Part shown: piece by piece, positions 25,454 through 33,151 of the stretch
Position numbering within the stretch: position 1 is the stretch's first letter
Layout: every line of letters starts with the position of its first letter
Assembly (NCBI GenBank): GCA_030746635.1
Contig: JASLMH010000005.1
Coordinates: 1 to 56,276, forward strand
From: Alphaproteobacteria bacterium
Lineage (GTDB): Bacteria; Pseudomonadota; Alphaproteobacteria; GCA-2731375
Reading direction: 5' to 3'
Length of the DNA: 56,276 bases
Made by a program: the position numbers and the translations under genes
The notes under the pieces: generated by a model
What the model was told of the DNA's origin: nothing
What the model saw: only the letters and a program-made list of their open reading frames with translations
The model's database searches: none

Positions 25454-26191
25454 ATGACCTTCGATATCGGGCGGCGATTGTTCGCCGAGTTCCTGGGCAC
25501 GGCCTTCCTGCTGGCCACCGTGGTCGGCTCGGGCATCATGGGCGAGAGCCTCGCGGGCGGTAACGTCGCCATCGCCTTGCTGGGCAATACGCTGGCGACC
25601 GGCGCCATCCTGATGGTGCTGATCTTGATCTTCGGCCCGGTCTCCGGCGCTCACTTCAATCCGGCGGTGACCCTGGCATTCCTGATCCGGCGGGAGATCG
25701 CGCCGGGCGAGGCGGCCACCTATGTGGCGGTTCAGGTGGTCGCCGGGATCTGCGGTGCCATGGCGGCGCATGTCATGTTCGCCGAACCGGTGCTGATGAT
25801 CTCGACCCAGAGCCGGAGTGGCATCGGCCAATGGTGGGCCGAGGTGGTGGCGACCTTCGGGCTGGTGGCGACCATTCTTGGCTGTCTGCGCTTTCGGCCG
25901 GCCGCCGTGCCCTATGCGGTCGGCCTGTTCATCAGTGCCGGCTATTGGTTCACCGCCTCGACCTCGTTCGCCAATCCGGCGGTGACCATCGCCCGCACCC
26001 TGACGGATACGTTCTCCGGCATCGCCCCGGCCGATGCCCCGGCCTTCATCGCGGCGCAGATCGTCGGCGCGACGGCGGCGACCCTGAGCTTCCGCTGGCT
26101 GCTGGCCGAGGCGCCTCAGTCGGCGGCGGTGCCCTCGGTGGCCGAGGCCGGGAACACTTCCGGCGTGCCGAAGGGCAGCGATTCCAAATAG
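25454..26191 (+). CDS. MIP-family channel (AqpS/aquaporin-like)
   Basis: The 245-residue integral membrane protein belongs to the major intrinsic protein family. The two half-helix motifs are NPAVTLAF at about 69-76 and NPAVTIARTL at about 174-183, on either side of six predicted membrane segments. The second motif, with its TIAR continuation, resembles the AqpS group that is often coupled to arsenic-resistance genes, and not the classical water channel NPARS motif. No ars gene is present here. AGGGGAG precedes the ATG at good distance. The C-terminal coding region overlaps the convergent MscS gene by 76 bases. Confidence 0.88.
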   Translation: MTFDIGRRLFAEFLGTAFLLATVVGSGIMGESLAGGNVAIALLGNTLATGAILMVLILIFGPVSGAHFNPAVTLAFLIRREIAPGEAATYVAVQVVAGICGAMAAHVMFAEPVLMISTQSRSGIGQWWAEVVATFGLVATILGCLRFRPAAVPYAVGLFISAGYWFTASTSFANPAVTIARTLTDTFSGIAPADAPAFIAAQIVGATAATLSFRWLLAEAPQSAAVPSVAEAGNTSGVPKGSDSK

Positions 26192-27279
26192 ATCGAGGTG
26201 GAGGGGAAGGCGAAACCGCTGCCGGCCCCTTCGACGATCTGCTTGATGCGGAAGGCGAGATCTTCCTTCACCCGCATCCATTCGCCCCAATTGGTCGTGC
26301 GGGTGAAGCAATAGAGCATGATGTCGATGGAGGAATCGTTGAAGCTGTCGACATGGATCAGGGTGGTGGCCCTGGCCGGATCGGTCTCGAAATCCTCGCC
26401 GTCATGCACATGGGCGCGGATGTCGTTGACGATGCGGCGCAACTGATCCTCGGTGGTGCGGTACTCGACGCCGATCTTCCAATAGATCCGCCGGTTGGTC
26501 ATGCGCGAGAAGTTCACCACCGCATCGCCGGCCAGCTTGTTGTTGGGGATGGTCGTCAGGGCCTTGTCGAAACGGCGGATCTTGGTGGTCCGGAAACCGA
26601 TTTCCTCGACCGTGCCCTCGACCCCGGCGCCGCGAATCCAATCGCCCTTCTCGAAGATCCGGTCCATGAAGATGGTGACGCCGGCGAACAAATTGGCGAT
26701 CAGGTTCTGCGCCCCGAAGGCCACGGCCATGCCGACCAGACCCAGGCCGCCCAGCACCGCGCCGACGTTGAACTGCCATTCCTCGAGAATGGCAACGACG
26801 CCGACGCAGGCGATGATGAAACGGGCCAGCTTGGTGAAGAAGTCCTTCAGGCTTTCGCCGAGGCCGGTATGGCCGAAGACGCCGAAGGCCTTGTCGATCA
26901 GGAACGACAGCGGCCGGACGCAGCGATAGAGCGTCCAGAAGATGGTGAAGGCGATGCAGGAGCGCACCAGACGGGTCAGGAACAGATCGACATCTTCGGG
27001 AAAGTCGACCACCTGGGTGGCGGCGTAGAGGCCGATGACGACGAAGACGAAGCGTAGCGGCTGCTCCAGGGCGCCGATCAACTCGTCGTCGAAACCCGTC
27101 TCGGTGCGCCGCGTGATGCCGGCCAGGAAGGCCAGCACGATGCGGGTGAAGACGCGGCGCAGCAGCAGAAAGACCAGGAAGGTGCCGATCGCCAGCAGCA
27201 ACGGACCGACGCCGACGCCGAACACCGCCGTTTGCCAAACGGTCGTTACTTCCTGCCATAACCCGCCAACGGACTGCAT
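26116..27279 (-). CDS. Mechanosensitive ion channel of the MscS family
   Basis: The 387-residue membrane protein has an extra N-terminal set of segments (about 25-150) followed by the MscS core. The pore-lining helix is seen in VGAVLGGLGLVGMAVAFGAQNLIANLFAG at about 190-218, and the beta domain begins with IFEKGDWIRG...GTVEEIGFRTTKIR. The channel opens under membrane tension and relieves osmotic shock. I chose the ATG at 27279; an upstream extension to 27345 looks non-coding. Its 3' end overlaps the aquaporin-type gene by 76 bases. Pairing with a water or solute channel is suggestive but unproven. Confidence 0.93.
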   Translation of the reverse strand: MQSVGGLWQEVTTVWQTAVFGVGVGPLLLAIGTFLVFLLLRRVFTRIVLAFLAGITRRTETGFDDELIGALEQPLRFVFVVIGLYAATQVVDFPEDVDLFLTRLVRSCIAFTIFWTLYRCVRPLSFLIDKAFGVFGHTGLGESLKDFFTKLARFIIACVGVVAILEEWQFNVGAVLGGLGLVGMAVAFGAQNLIANLFAGVTIFMDRIFEKGDWIRGAGVEGTVEEIGFRTTKIRRFDKALTTIPNNKLAGDAVVNFSRMTNRRIYWKIGVEYRTTEDQLRRIVNDIRAHVHDGEDFETDPARATTLIHVDSFNDSSIDIMLYCFTRTTNWGEWMRVKEDLAFRIKQIVEGAGSGFAFPSTSIYLESLPFGTPEVFPASATEGTAAD

Positions 27280-27471
27280 CGTCTTGCCCGCCTTCCAATG
27301 CCGCTTCCTGTGGGGGCGTATAGGACGGACGGGCAACTCAGGCAAGGTCGGGGCCTGGAATGGGTCCGGACAGCCTGAAGACCTTGCCGTGCGGAGGCTA
27401 TTCGACTGCGTGACGAGAATCTCCGACTATCACGCCAGCCGTTTCATAACTTTCTGATTCCAATAAGAAAC

Positions 27472-27501
27472 TTGACGTTCATGTGGTGAACGAGGTATAT
27501 G
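27472..27501 (+). promoter_or_regulatory. Candidate promoter of the EPS regulator gene
   Basis: TTGACG (27472-27477) is followed after 18 bases by TATATG (27496-27501). The -35 matches 5 of 6 consensus positions and the -10 matches 4 of 6. It lies about 80 bases before the ATG at 27583. One palindrome fills the spacer, and a second follows the -10, so the promoter looks repressible. Confidence 0.5.
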
Positions 27502-27515
27502 TTCATGCCGTGAAC
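27477..27515. promoter_or_regulatory. Two tandem 15-bp palindromes, probable operators
   Basis: GTTCATGTGGTGAAC (27477-27491) and GTTCATGCCGTGAAC (27501-27515) share the symmetric form GTTCA-N5-TGAAC and 13 of 15 bases. Their centres are 24 bp apart. The first lies between the candidate -35 and -10, and the second begins at the -10 and covers the expected start point. That layout is typical of repressor binding. The obvious candidate protein is the winged-helix regulator encoded directly downstream. Confidence 0.65.
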
Positions 27516-27582
27516 GCGGGGCCGAGGGGCAACCTGTCCGGCCCGCGACGCTGGGGGCGACGGGACAGACATTGGTTTCGGC

Positions 27583-28254
27583 ATGACAAGCGAACGGACC
27601 CTGCCGCCGGAGGCGACGGACGGCGATACCCAGATCACCATGGAAGTGCTGCACGCCGTCCATGGCGAGGCGGCATTGTCGCAGCGCACGTTGGCGTCGC
27701 GGCTGAATATCGCCCTGGGCCTGACCAACGCCTATTTGAAGCGTTGCGTGCGCAAGGGGCTGGTGAAGGTACGGAAAATCCCGCCGAATCGCTATGCCTA
27801 TTACCTGACACCCAAGGGCTTCACGGAGAAAAGCCGGCTGACCGCCGACTATCTGTATCACTCGTTCAATTTCTATCGGCGAGCCCGCAACCAGTGCGAC
27901 GAGATACTGGGCGAGGCGGCCGACGCCGGTTGCCGCAGGGTCGCCCTGGTGGGAGCCGGGGAACTTGCCGAAATCGCCCTTTTGTGCGCCCTACAGCACG
28001 ACATCGAGGTCGTCGGCGTGGCCGACGACCGGGCCATGGCGAACCGGTTCCGGCATGTCGATCTGGTGCGCGACATCGCTTCGCTGCCGGCGTTCGATTT
28101 GGTGCTGATTTGCGACCTGAGCAATCCCCAGGGCAGCTTCGAAAGACTTGCTGGCCAATTCAGCCGGGACAGGATAAGAGCGCCTTCCCTACTCAAGATC
28201 TCGCCGCCATCGCCGGATGAACCGGCCGGCGGCAATCCGGAGATTCCATCATGA
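27583..28254 (+). CDS. EPS-associated MarR-type regulator with C-terminal Rossmann-like domain
   Basis: The 223-residue protein has a winged helix at about 15-85 (QRTLASRLNIALGLTNAYLKRCVRKGLVKV, then YYLTPKGFTEKSRL), as in the MarR-type regulators that head exopolysaccharide loci. From about residue 110 it continues with a Rossmann-like segment (RRVALVGAGELAEIALLCAL), which resembles the nucleotide- or sugar-binding N-domain of PglD/NeuD-like proteins. The simple regulators of this group are about half as long, so the second domain may sense a nucleotide sugar. It overlaps the antiterminator gene by 4 bases. Confidence 0.82.
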   Translation: MTSERTLPPEATDGDTQITMEVLHAVHGEAALSQRTLASRLNIALGLTNAYLKRCVRKGLVKVRKIPPNRYAYYLTPKGFTEKSRLTADYLYHSFNFYRRARNQCDEILGEAADAGCRRVALVGAGELAEIALLCALQHDIEVVGVADDRAMANRFRHVDLVRDIASLPAFDLVLICDLSNPQGSFERLAGQFSRDRIRAPSLLKISPPSPDEPAGGNPEIPS

Positions 28255-28754
28255 ATGCCTGGTACGCGGTGTACACGCACGCCCGTATGGAAAAGTGGGC
28301 GCGCAGCAACCTCTGGGAGCGTGGCTACGAGGTCTACCTGCCCCAGTATCGCAAACAGCGGCGGCATGCCCGTAAGGTCGATTGGATCTCAGCGCCGCTG
28401 TTTCCCCGCTACCTGTTCGTCACGGCGGATTTGGAGTTGGGCGAGCGTCGCGGCGTCGTGACCGCCCCCGGTGTCGTCAGCATGGTGGCCTTCGGCGAGC
28501 GGCCGGCGACCCTGCCGCAGGCGGCGATCGACGAGATCAAGGCGCGCGAGGACGAGAATGGCAATGTGCAATTGTGCGATCCACGATCGCTGTCCGTAGG
28601 TGACCAAGTGAGATTGCATGACGGCGCGTTACGCGACCATGTCGGCCTGTTCGAATTCAAGACCGACGACGAACGGGTGGTGATCCTGCTCGATTTGCTG
28701 GGACGACAGGTGCGGGTACGGGTCTCGCCAGGTTCGATCTCCCGCGTACTGTAG
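28251..28754 (+). CDS. RfaH/NusG-family transcription antiterminator
   Basis: The 167-residue protein has the NusG N-terminal (NGN) domain from the first residues (WYAVYTHARMEKWARSNL, then the RYLFV strand) and a C-terminal KOW-type domain (about 118-165). Specialised NusG paralogues such as RfaH, LoaP and UpxY keep RNA polymerase going through long polysaccharide operons. The position between an EPS regulator and a long locus of 26 kb fits that role. The start ATG overlaps the upstream gene. A strong hairpin follows 38 bases after the stop, and may be one of its targets. Confidence 0.92.
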   Translation: MNAWYAVYTHARMEKWARSNLWERGYEVYLPQYRKQRRHARKVDWISAPLFPRYLFVTADLELGERRGVVTAPGVVSMVAFGERPATLPQAAIDEIKAREDENGNVQLCDPRSLSVGDQVRLHDGALRDHVGLFEFKTDDERVVILLDLLGRQVRVRVSPGSISRVL

Positions 28755-28791
28755 TCGACGCGGAGCACGCGGCGCAGGACCTTCGGGCTCC

Positions 28792-28815
28792 GACCGGGTG
28801 CCGCCGCACCCGGTC
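28792..28815 (+). terminator. Perfect 10-bp hairpin, possible antitermination target
   Basis: GACCGGGTGC (28792-28801) and GCACCCGGTC (28806-28815) form a perfect GC-rich stem with a 4-base loop, between the antiterminator gene and the ABC exporter gene. No T-run follows, so it is not a textbook intrinsic terminator. It could be a pause or attenuation site in the leader of the polysaccharide operon. Confidence 0.45.
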
Positions 28816-28890
28816 TGCGGCAGCATGCGCGTGACCGTCAAGGTAATGGCCGGCACATGGCCGGATTGAACGCATTGATATGAAAACCAG

Positions 28891-30660
28891 ATGATCCTGG
28901 ACAACGCCAAAGCCGCCAGGTTGCGCAGGCTCTATGCCGGCTATGGGCCGCATGCGGCGGCGCTGTTCGTGGTCGTCCTGGCCGCCGCCTTTGCCGAGGG
29001 CCTGGGCTTCGCCATGATCATGCCGCTGTTCGGCCATGTCCTGGGCGTCGACGCGCTGCCGGGCGAACTGGGCCGGCAGACCAGCGAATTGGTCGATCTG
29101 CTGCCCTCCGACTACCGCCTGGAGGGCGTATTACTGCTGTTGGCGGTGGCCTTCGCGATGCGCGGCGGCCTGTTGGTGCTGGCCGGCGGCATGAAGATAC
29201 ATTTCACCATGCGTCTGCGGGCCGATTGGGCGCGGCGGCTGATGCGCCATTACCTGACCGCCGACTATGTCTATCTGACCGGCCAGAAACAGGGCGTGGT
29301 GGCGCATAACGTCGCCAACGAGACCTTCCGGGCCGGTCGGGCCACCACGGTGCTGCTCGACTTCATCGCGCAACTGATCCTGGCGGCGATATTGTCGCTG
29401 GTGTTGTTGTTCGCGCAATGGCAAGCGGCCCTGGCGGTCACCGCCGCCGGTTTGGCGGTGTTCTACACGGTGCGGCGGTCCAGTTTCGGCTATTCGCTAC
29501 GTTTCGGCAGGAAGCGGCAGAAGCTATACCACGCGATCACCGCCACCGCGGCCGAGGCCATGGCCACCGTGCGCCAGATCAAACTGTTCGGCCTGGAAGA
29601 CCGGAGCGAGGTGGAACTGGGCCATCGCCTGGACCAGCACACCCGGGCGGAAACCTGGTTCTCGGTCTTCAGCGACCTGCCGAACAACCTGTTGGACTTC
29701 ACCCTGGTGGCGGCGGTCGCCGTGATCCTGCTGACCCTCAGCCATGCTTTCGCGGTCGACCTGAAGGCGACACTGCCATTGATCGCCACTTTCGCGGTGG
29801 TTCTTTACCGGCTGTTCGGTACGGTCGGTTTCATCATCTCGCGGCGGATGAAACTGGCGTCGACCCTGCCGTCGCTGGTGCTGGTCGACAATCTGTTGGC
29901 CGAGGCGCCCCGGCAGGAGGATCTGGATGCCGGCTCGCCGCTGAGCGATCTGGGCGAGGGGATCGTTTTCGACAAGGTCGACTTCAGCTATGCCGATGGC
30001 GTTTCGGTATTGCGGGATTTCAATGTGCGAATCGACCAAGGGCGCACGACGGCCTTGATCGGCCCCTCGGGCGGCGGCAAATCGACGGTCGCCGACCTGC
30101 TGACCGGCCTGCTGGCGCCGACCGGCGGCCGGATCATGGTGGGCGGGCGCGAGATCGGCCAATTCAGACTGCGCGATTTGCGCCGCCTGATCGGCTATGT
30201 CTCGCAGGAGGCCGAACTGTTCGATGCGACTATCGCCGAGAACATTCGCGCCGGTTGGCCGTCAGCCGGCGATGACGAGGTGCTGCGGGCGGCAGAGGCG
30301 GCCCATGTCGCCGATTTCGCCCGCCATTTGCCGGAAGGCTACGAGACCCGGGTCGGGGAACGCGGGGTGCGGCTTTCCGGTGGACAGCGGCAGCGCATCG
30401 CGATCGCGCGGGTCATCCTGCGCCAACCGAAGCTGTACATTTTTGACGAGGCAACCTCGGCCCTGGATCACGAATCCGAGCAACTCATCCGCGATGCCAT
30501 GCGTGTCCTGTCGGCGCAGGCGACGGTGTTCATCATCGCCCACCGGCTGACCACCATCGAACATGCCGATGCGATCTATCGCCTGGCCCCCGATGGTCGG
30601 GCGGAAGAAGTGAGCTTCGAGGAAGCCGCGATACGGGCCGGCGGCGCCGGCGGCGGCTGA
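28891..30660 (+). CDS. ABC exporter, MsbA-like fused permease-ATPase
   Basis: The 589-residue half-transporter has six membrane helices (about 20-340) followed by a nucleotide-binding domain. Walker A GPSGGGKST is at about 391-399, the signature LSGGQ at about 495-499, and Walker B with D519 and E520 in IFDEATSALD. This fold exports lipids, lipid-linked glycans, peptides or drugs as a homodimer. Its place at the head of the sugar operon suggests flipping of a lipid-linked saccharide across the inner membrane, as in PglK. No separate Wzx flippase is visible in the window. The next gene starts 13 bases after it. Confidence 0.88.
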   Translation: MILDNAKAARLRRLYAGYGPHAAALFVVVLAAAFAEGLGFAMIMPLFGHVLGVDALPGELGRQTSELVDLLPSDYRLEGVLLLLAVAFAMRGGLLVLAGGMKIHFTMRLRADWARRLMRHYLTADYVYLTGQKQGVVAHNVANETFRAGRATTVLLDFIAQLILAAILSLVLLFAQWQAALAVTAAGLAVFYTVRRSSFGYSLRFGRKRQKLYHAITATAAEAMATVRQIKLFGLEDRSEVELGHRLDQHTRAETWFSVFSDLPNNLLDFTLVAAVAVILLTLSHAFAVDLKATLPLIATFAVVLYRLFGTVGFIISRRMKLASTLPSLVLVDNLLAEAPRQEDLDAGSPLSDLGEGIVFDKVDFSYADGVSVLRDFNVRIDQGRTTALIGPSGGGKSTVADLLTGLLAPTGGRIMVGGREIGQFRLRDLRRLIGYVSQEAELFDATIAENIRAGWPSAGDDEVLRAAEAAHVADFARHLPEGYETRVGERGVRLSGGQRQRIAIARVILRQPKLYIFDEATSALDHESEQLIRDAMRVLSAQATVFIIAHRLTTIEHADAIYRLAPDGRAEEVSFEEAAIRAGGAGGG

Positions 30661-30673
30661 GGGGGTAACAACA

Positions 30674-32089
30674 GTGGAGCAATCGACCGATCGCGCGTCG
30701 GCCATCGCCCAGGCCACGGCGCATTTCGACGATGGCGGGTTTTTCGACGATCTGGCGCGCCGGGTGGCGATCCGCTCGACCGCGCAGGTCCGCGAACTGC
30801 ATCCCGAATTGGACCGCTATCTGGCCGACGAGATGGCACCGACCTTGAGCGAGATGGGTTTCGACATCGCGATCCACCCCAACCCCGACCGGCGCGGCGG
30901 GCCCTTCCTGATCGCCAGTCGTGTCGAGAACAACAACCTGCCCACCGTCCTGACCTATGGCCATGGCGACGTGGTGCGTGGCTTCGAGGCGGACTGGCGG
31001 GACGGCCGGTCGCCGTGGACCCTGGAGCGTGACGGCGACCGCTGGTATGGCCGCGGCACCGCCGACAACAAGGGCCAGCATTCGATCAACCTGGCGGCGC
31101 TGAGCAGCATTCTGGAAACCCGGGGGCGCCTTGGTTTCAACTGCAAGATCCTGTTGGAGATGTCCGAGGAGGTGGGTTCGCCGGGCCTGGCCGAATTCGC
31201 CGAGGCGCACAAGGAGGAACTGGCGGCGGACTTGCTGATCGCCTCGGACGGCCCCCGGCTGGCACCGGGCCGGCCGACCCTGTTCATGGGGACGCGCGGC
31301 GCTCTGAATTTCGAACTGAGCGTGGATCTGCGCGAAGGGGCGCACCATTCCGGCAATTGGGGCGGCTTGATCTCCAATGCCGGCACGCGCCTGGCCAATG
31401 CCATCGCTTGCCTGGTCGGCGAGAGGGGCGAGATCAAGGTGCCGGAGCTGCGGCCCGAAGCGATCCCGCCCTCGGTCCGCGCGGTGTTGGCGGATTGCGT
31501 CGTCGAAGGCGGTGCCGACGGACCGGCGGTGGAGCCCGATTGGGGCGAACCGGGGCTGTCGCCGGCCGAGCGCGTATTCGCCTGGAACGCCTTCGAGGTA
31601 TTGGCCTTCAAGGCCGGAAATCCCGAAAAGGTGGCCAATGCGATCCCGCCATCGGCCACGGCCTGGTGCCAGATCCGCTTTACCGTCGACCGGGACCCGG
31701 CGACCTTTCTGCCGGCCATTCGGAGCCATTTGGACCGCCATGGTTTCGCCGACGTCGACGTCGGCCAAAAGCACGACGGTTTCATGATGCGGGCGACCCG
31801 GTTGCTGCCGGATCATCCCTGGGTACAGTGGGCGCGACGGTCGCTGCGGGCGACCACTGGGAAGGAGCCCACCATCCTGCCCAACCTCGGCGGCTCGCTG
31901 CCCAATGACGTATTCGCCGAAACACTGGGTCTGCCGACCATTTGGGTGCCGCATTCCTATGCCGCCTGTTCGCAGCATGCGCCGAACGAACATGCGCTGG
32001 CGCCGATCCTGCGCGAGGGCTTGCAGATCATGACGGGATTGTTTTGGGACCTGGGCGAGGCGGACATGCCGGAAGGAAGTACGCCATGA
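30674..32089 (+). CDS. M20-family metallohydrolase (ArgE/DapE/carboxypeptidase group)
   Basis: The 471-residue protein has the M20 metal-binding pattern: the first ligand segment TYGHGDVV with His near residue 96, DNKG in RGTADNKGQH at about 130, the Glu pair in EMSEEVGSPG, and a late NEH segment (HAPNEHAL). M20 enzymes cleave amide bonds in N-acyl amino acids, dipeptides or similar compounds. It starts with GTG, lies 13 bases after the ABC gene, and overlaps the NeuB-like gene by ATGA. A role as an N-deacylase in the sugar pathway is possible but is inference from position. Confidence 0.85.
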   Translation: MEQSTDRASAIAQATAHFDDGGFFDDLARRVAIRSTAQVRELHPELDRYLADEMAPTLSEMGFDIAIHPNPDRRGGPFLIASRVENNNLPTVLTYGHGDVVRGFEADWRDGRSPWTLERDGDRWYGRGTADNKGQHSINLAALSSILETRGRLGFNCKILLEMSEEVGSPGLAEFAEAHKEELAADLLIASDGPRLAPGRPTLFMGTRGALNFELSVDLREGAHHSGNWGGLISNAGTRLANAIACLVGERGEIKVPELRPEAIPPSVRAVLADCVVEGGADGPAVEPDWGEPGLSPAERVFAWNAFEVLAFKAGNPEKVANAIPPSATAWCQIRFTVDRDPATFLPAIRSHLDRHGFADVDVGQKHDGFMMRATRLLPDHPWVQWARRSLRATTGKEPTILPNLGGSLPNDVFAETLGLPTIWVPHSYAACSQHAPNEHALAPILREGLQIMTGLFWDLGEADMPEGSTP

Positions 32090-33135
32090 GCGGCCTTAGC
32101 GTGGCCATCGCCGAACGCCAGGTCGGCGATGGCGCCCCGGCCTTGCTGATCGCCGAGGTCGGCCAGGCCCATGACGGCAGCCTTGGCACGGCCCACGCCT
32201 TCATCGACACCGCCGCCGAGGCTGGCGCCGAGGCGATCAAGTTCCAAACCCATATCGCGGCCGCGGAATCGACCCTCGACGAGGAATTCCGGGTCAAGTT
32301 CTCGCAACAGGACGCCACCCGCTATGACTATTGGCGGCGGATGGAGTTCAGCGGGGAGCAATGGGCCGGCCTGGCCGCGCACGCCGCCGACAAAGGTCTA
32401 CTGTTTCTCAGTTCGGCGTTCTCGGTCGCCGCAGTGGAGCTCCTGCACCGCCTTGGCCAGGCAGCCTGGAAGATCGGTTCGGGGGAGTACAAATCGACCG
32501 ATTTGATGCAGGCAATGGCGGCCACCGGCAAACCCATTCTGCTCTCCACCGGCATGAGCCGTTGGCGGGAGATCACCGACAGCGTCGCAGCGATTCGCGA
32601 ATTGGGCGCCGAACTGGCGCTGTTTCAGTGCACCTCGCGCTATCCGACGCCGCTGGATCGGGTCGGCTTGAACGTGCTGGACCGATTGCGGGCGGAGCAT
32701 GGCTGTCCGGTCGGTCTGTCGGATCATAGCGGCAGCATATATCCCGCCCTCGCCGCCCTGGCCCGCGGCGCCGACATGATCGAGGCGCATGTGGTGTTCG
32801 ACCGGCGGATGTTCGGACCGGACGTGCCCGCATCGCTGAACTTCGAGGAGTTTCGGCTGCTCGCCGACGGCCGCGATGCCTTTGCCCGGATGGACGCCCA
32901 CCCGATCGACAAGGACCGCGAGGCTGATGAGCTGGAGGCCATGCGCGGTCTGTTCACCAAGAGCCTGGCGCCGGTGCGCGTGCTGCCGAAGGGCACCGTA
33001 TTGACGGCCGACATGCTGACGGCGAAGAAACCGGGCAGTGGCATACCGGCGGCGGAACTGGCGGCAGTGGTCGGCCGGCGGCTTTCGATCGATGTCGATC
33101 CCGATCGGCTGTTGCGGCGCGACGACCTTGAATAG
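32086..33135 (+). CDS. NeuB-like N-acetylneuraminate/sugar acid synthase
   Basis: The 349-residue protein belongs to the NeuB/SpsE family, which condenses PEP with an N-acetylhexosamine-type aldose to give a nonulosonic acid. Visible features are LLIAEVGQAHDGSLGTA, IKFQTHIA, KIGSGEY, LSTGMSRW, LFQCTSRYPTP, VGLSDHSGSIYPALAALA and a C-terminal SAF (antifreeze-like) domain from about 275, with LAPVRVLPKGTVLTADML. I chose the ATG at 32086 because it overlaps the upstream stop. Together with the NeuC-like and CMP-transferase genes it makes a nonulosonate-like set. The exact sugar is unknown. Confidence 0.9.
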   Translation: MSGLSVAIAERQVGDGAPALLIAEVGQAHDGSLGTAHAFIDTAAEAGAEAIKFQTHIAAAESTLDEEFRVKFSQQDATRYDYWRRMEFSGEQWAGLAAHAADKGLLFLSSAFSVAAVELLHRLGQAAWKIGSGEYKSTDLMQAMAATGKPILLSTGMSRWREITDSVAAIRELGAELALFQCTSRYPTPLDRVGLNVLDRLRAEHGCPVGLSDHSGSIYPALAALARGADMIEAHVVFDRRMFGPDVPASLNFEEFRLLADGRDAFARMDAHPIDKDREADELEAMRGLFTKSLAPVRVLPKGTVLTADMLTAKKPGSGIPAAELAAVVGRRLSIDVDPDRLLRRDDLE

Positions 33136-33151
33136 ATCGGGATAGCCAACG

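Larger units (their letters stand above)
27280..27582. other. 303-base intergenic region before the polysaccharide locus
   Basis: This region separates the divergent mscS-like and marR-like genes. Its left part (27280-27420) holds no gene and no clear site. The right part is more AT-rich and contains the promoter-like sequence and the two palindromes described separately. Confidence 0.6.
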
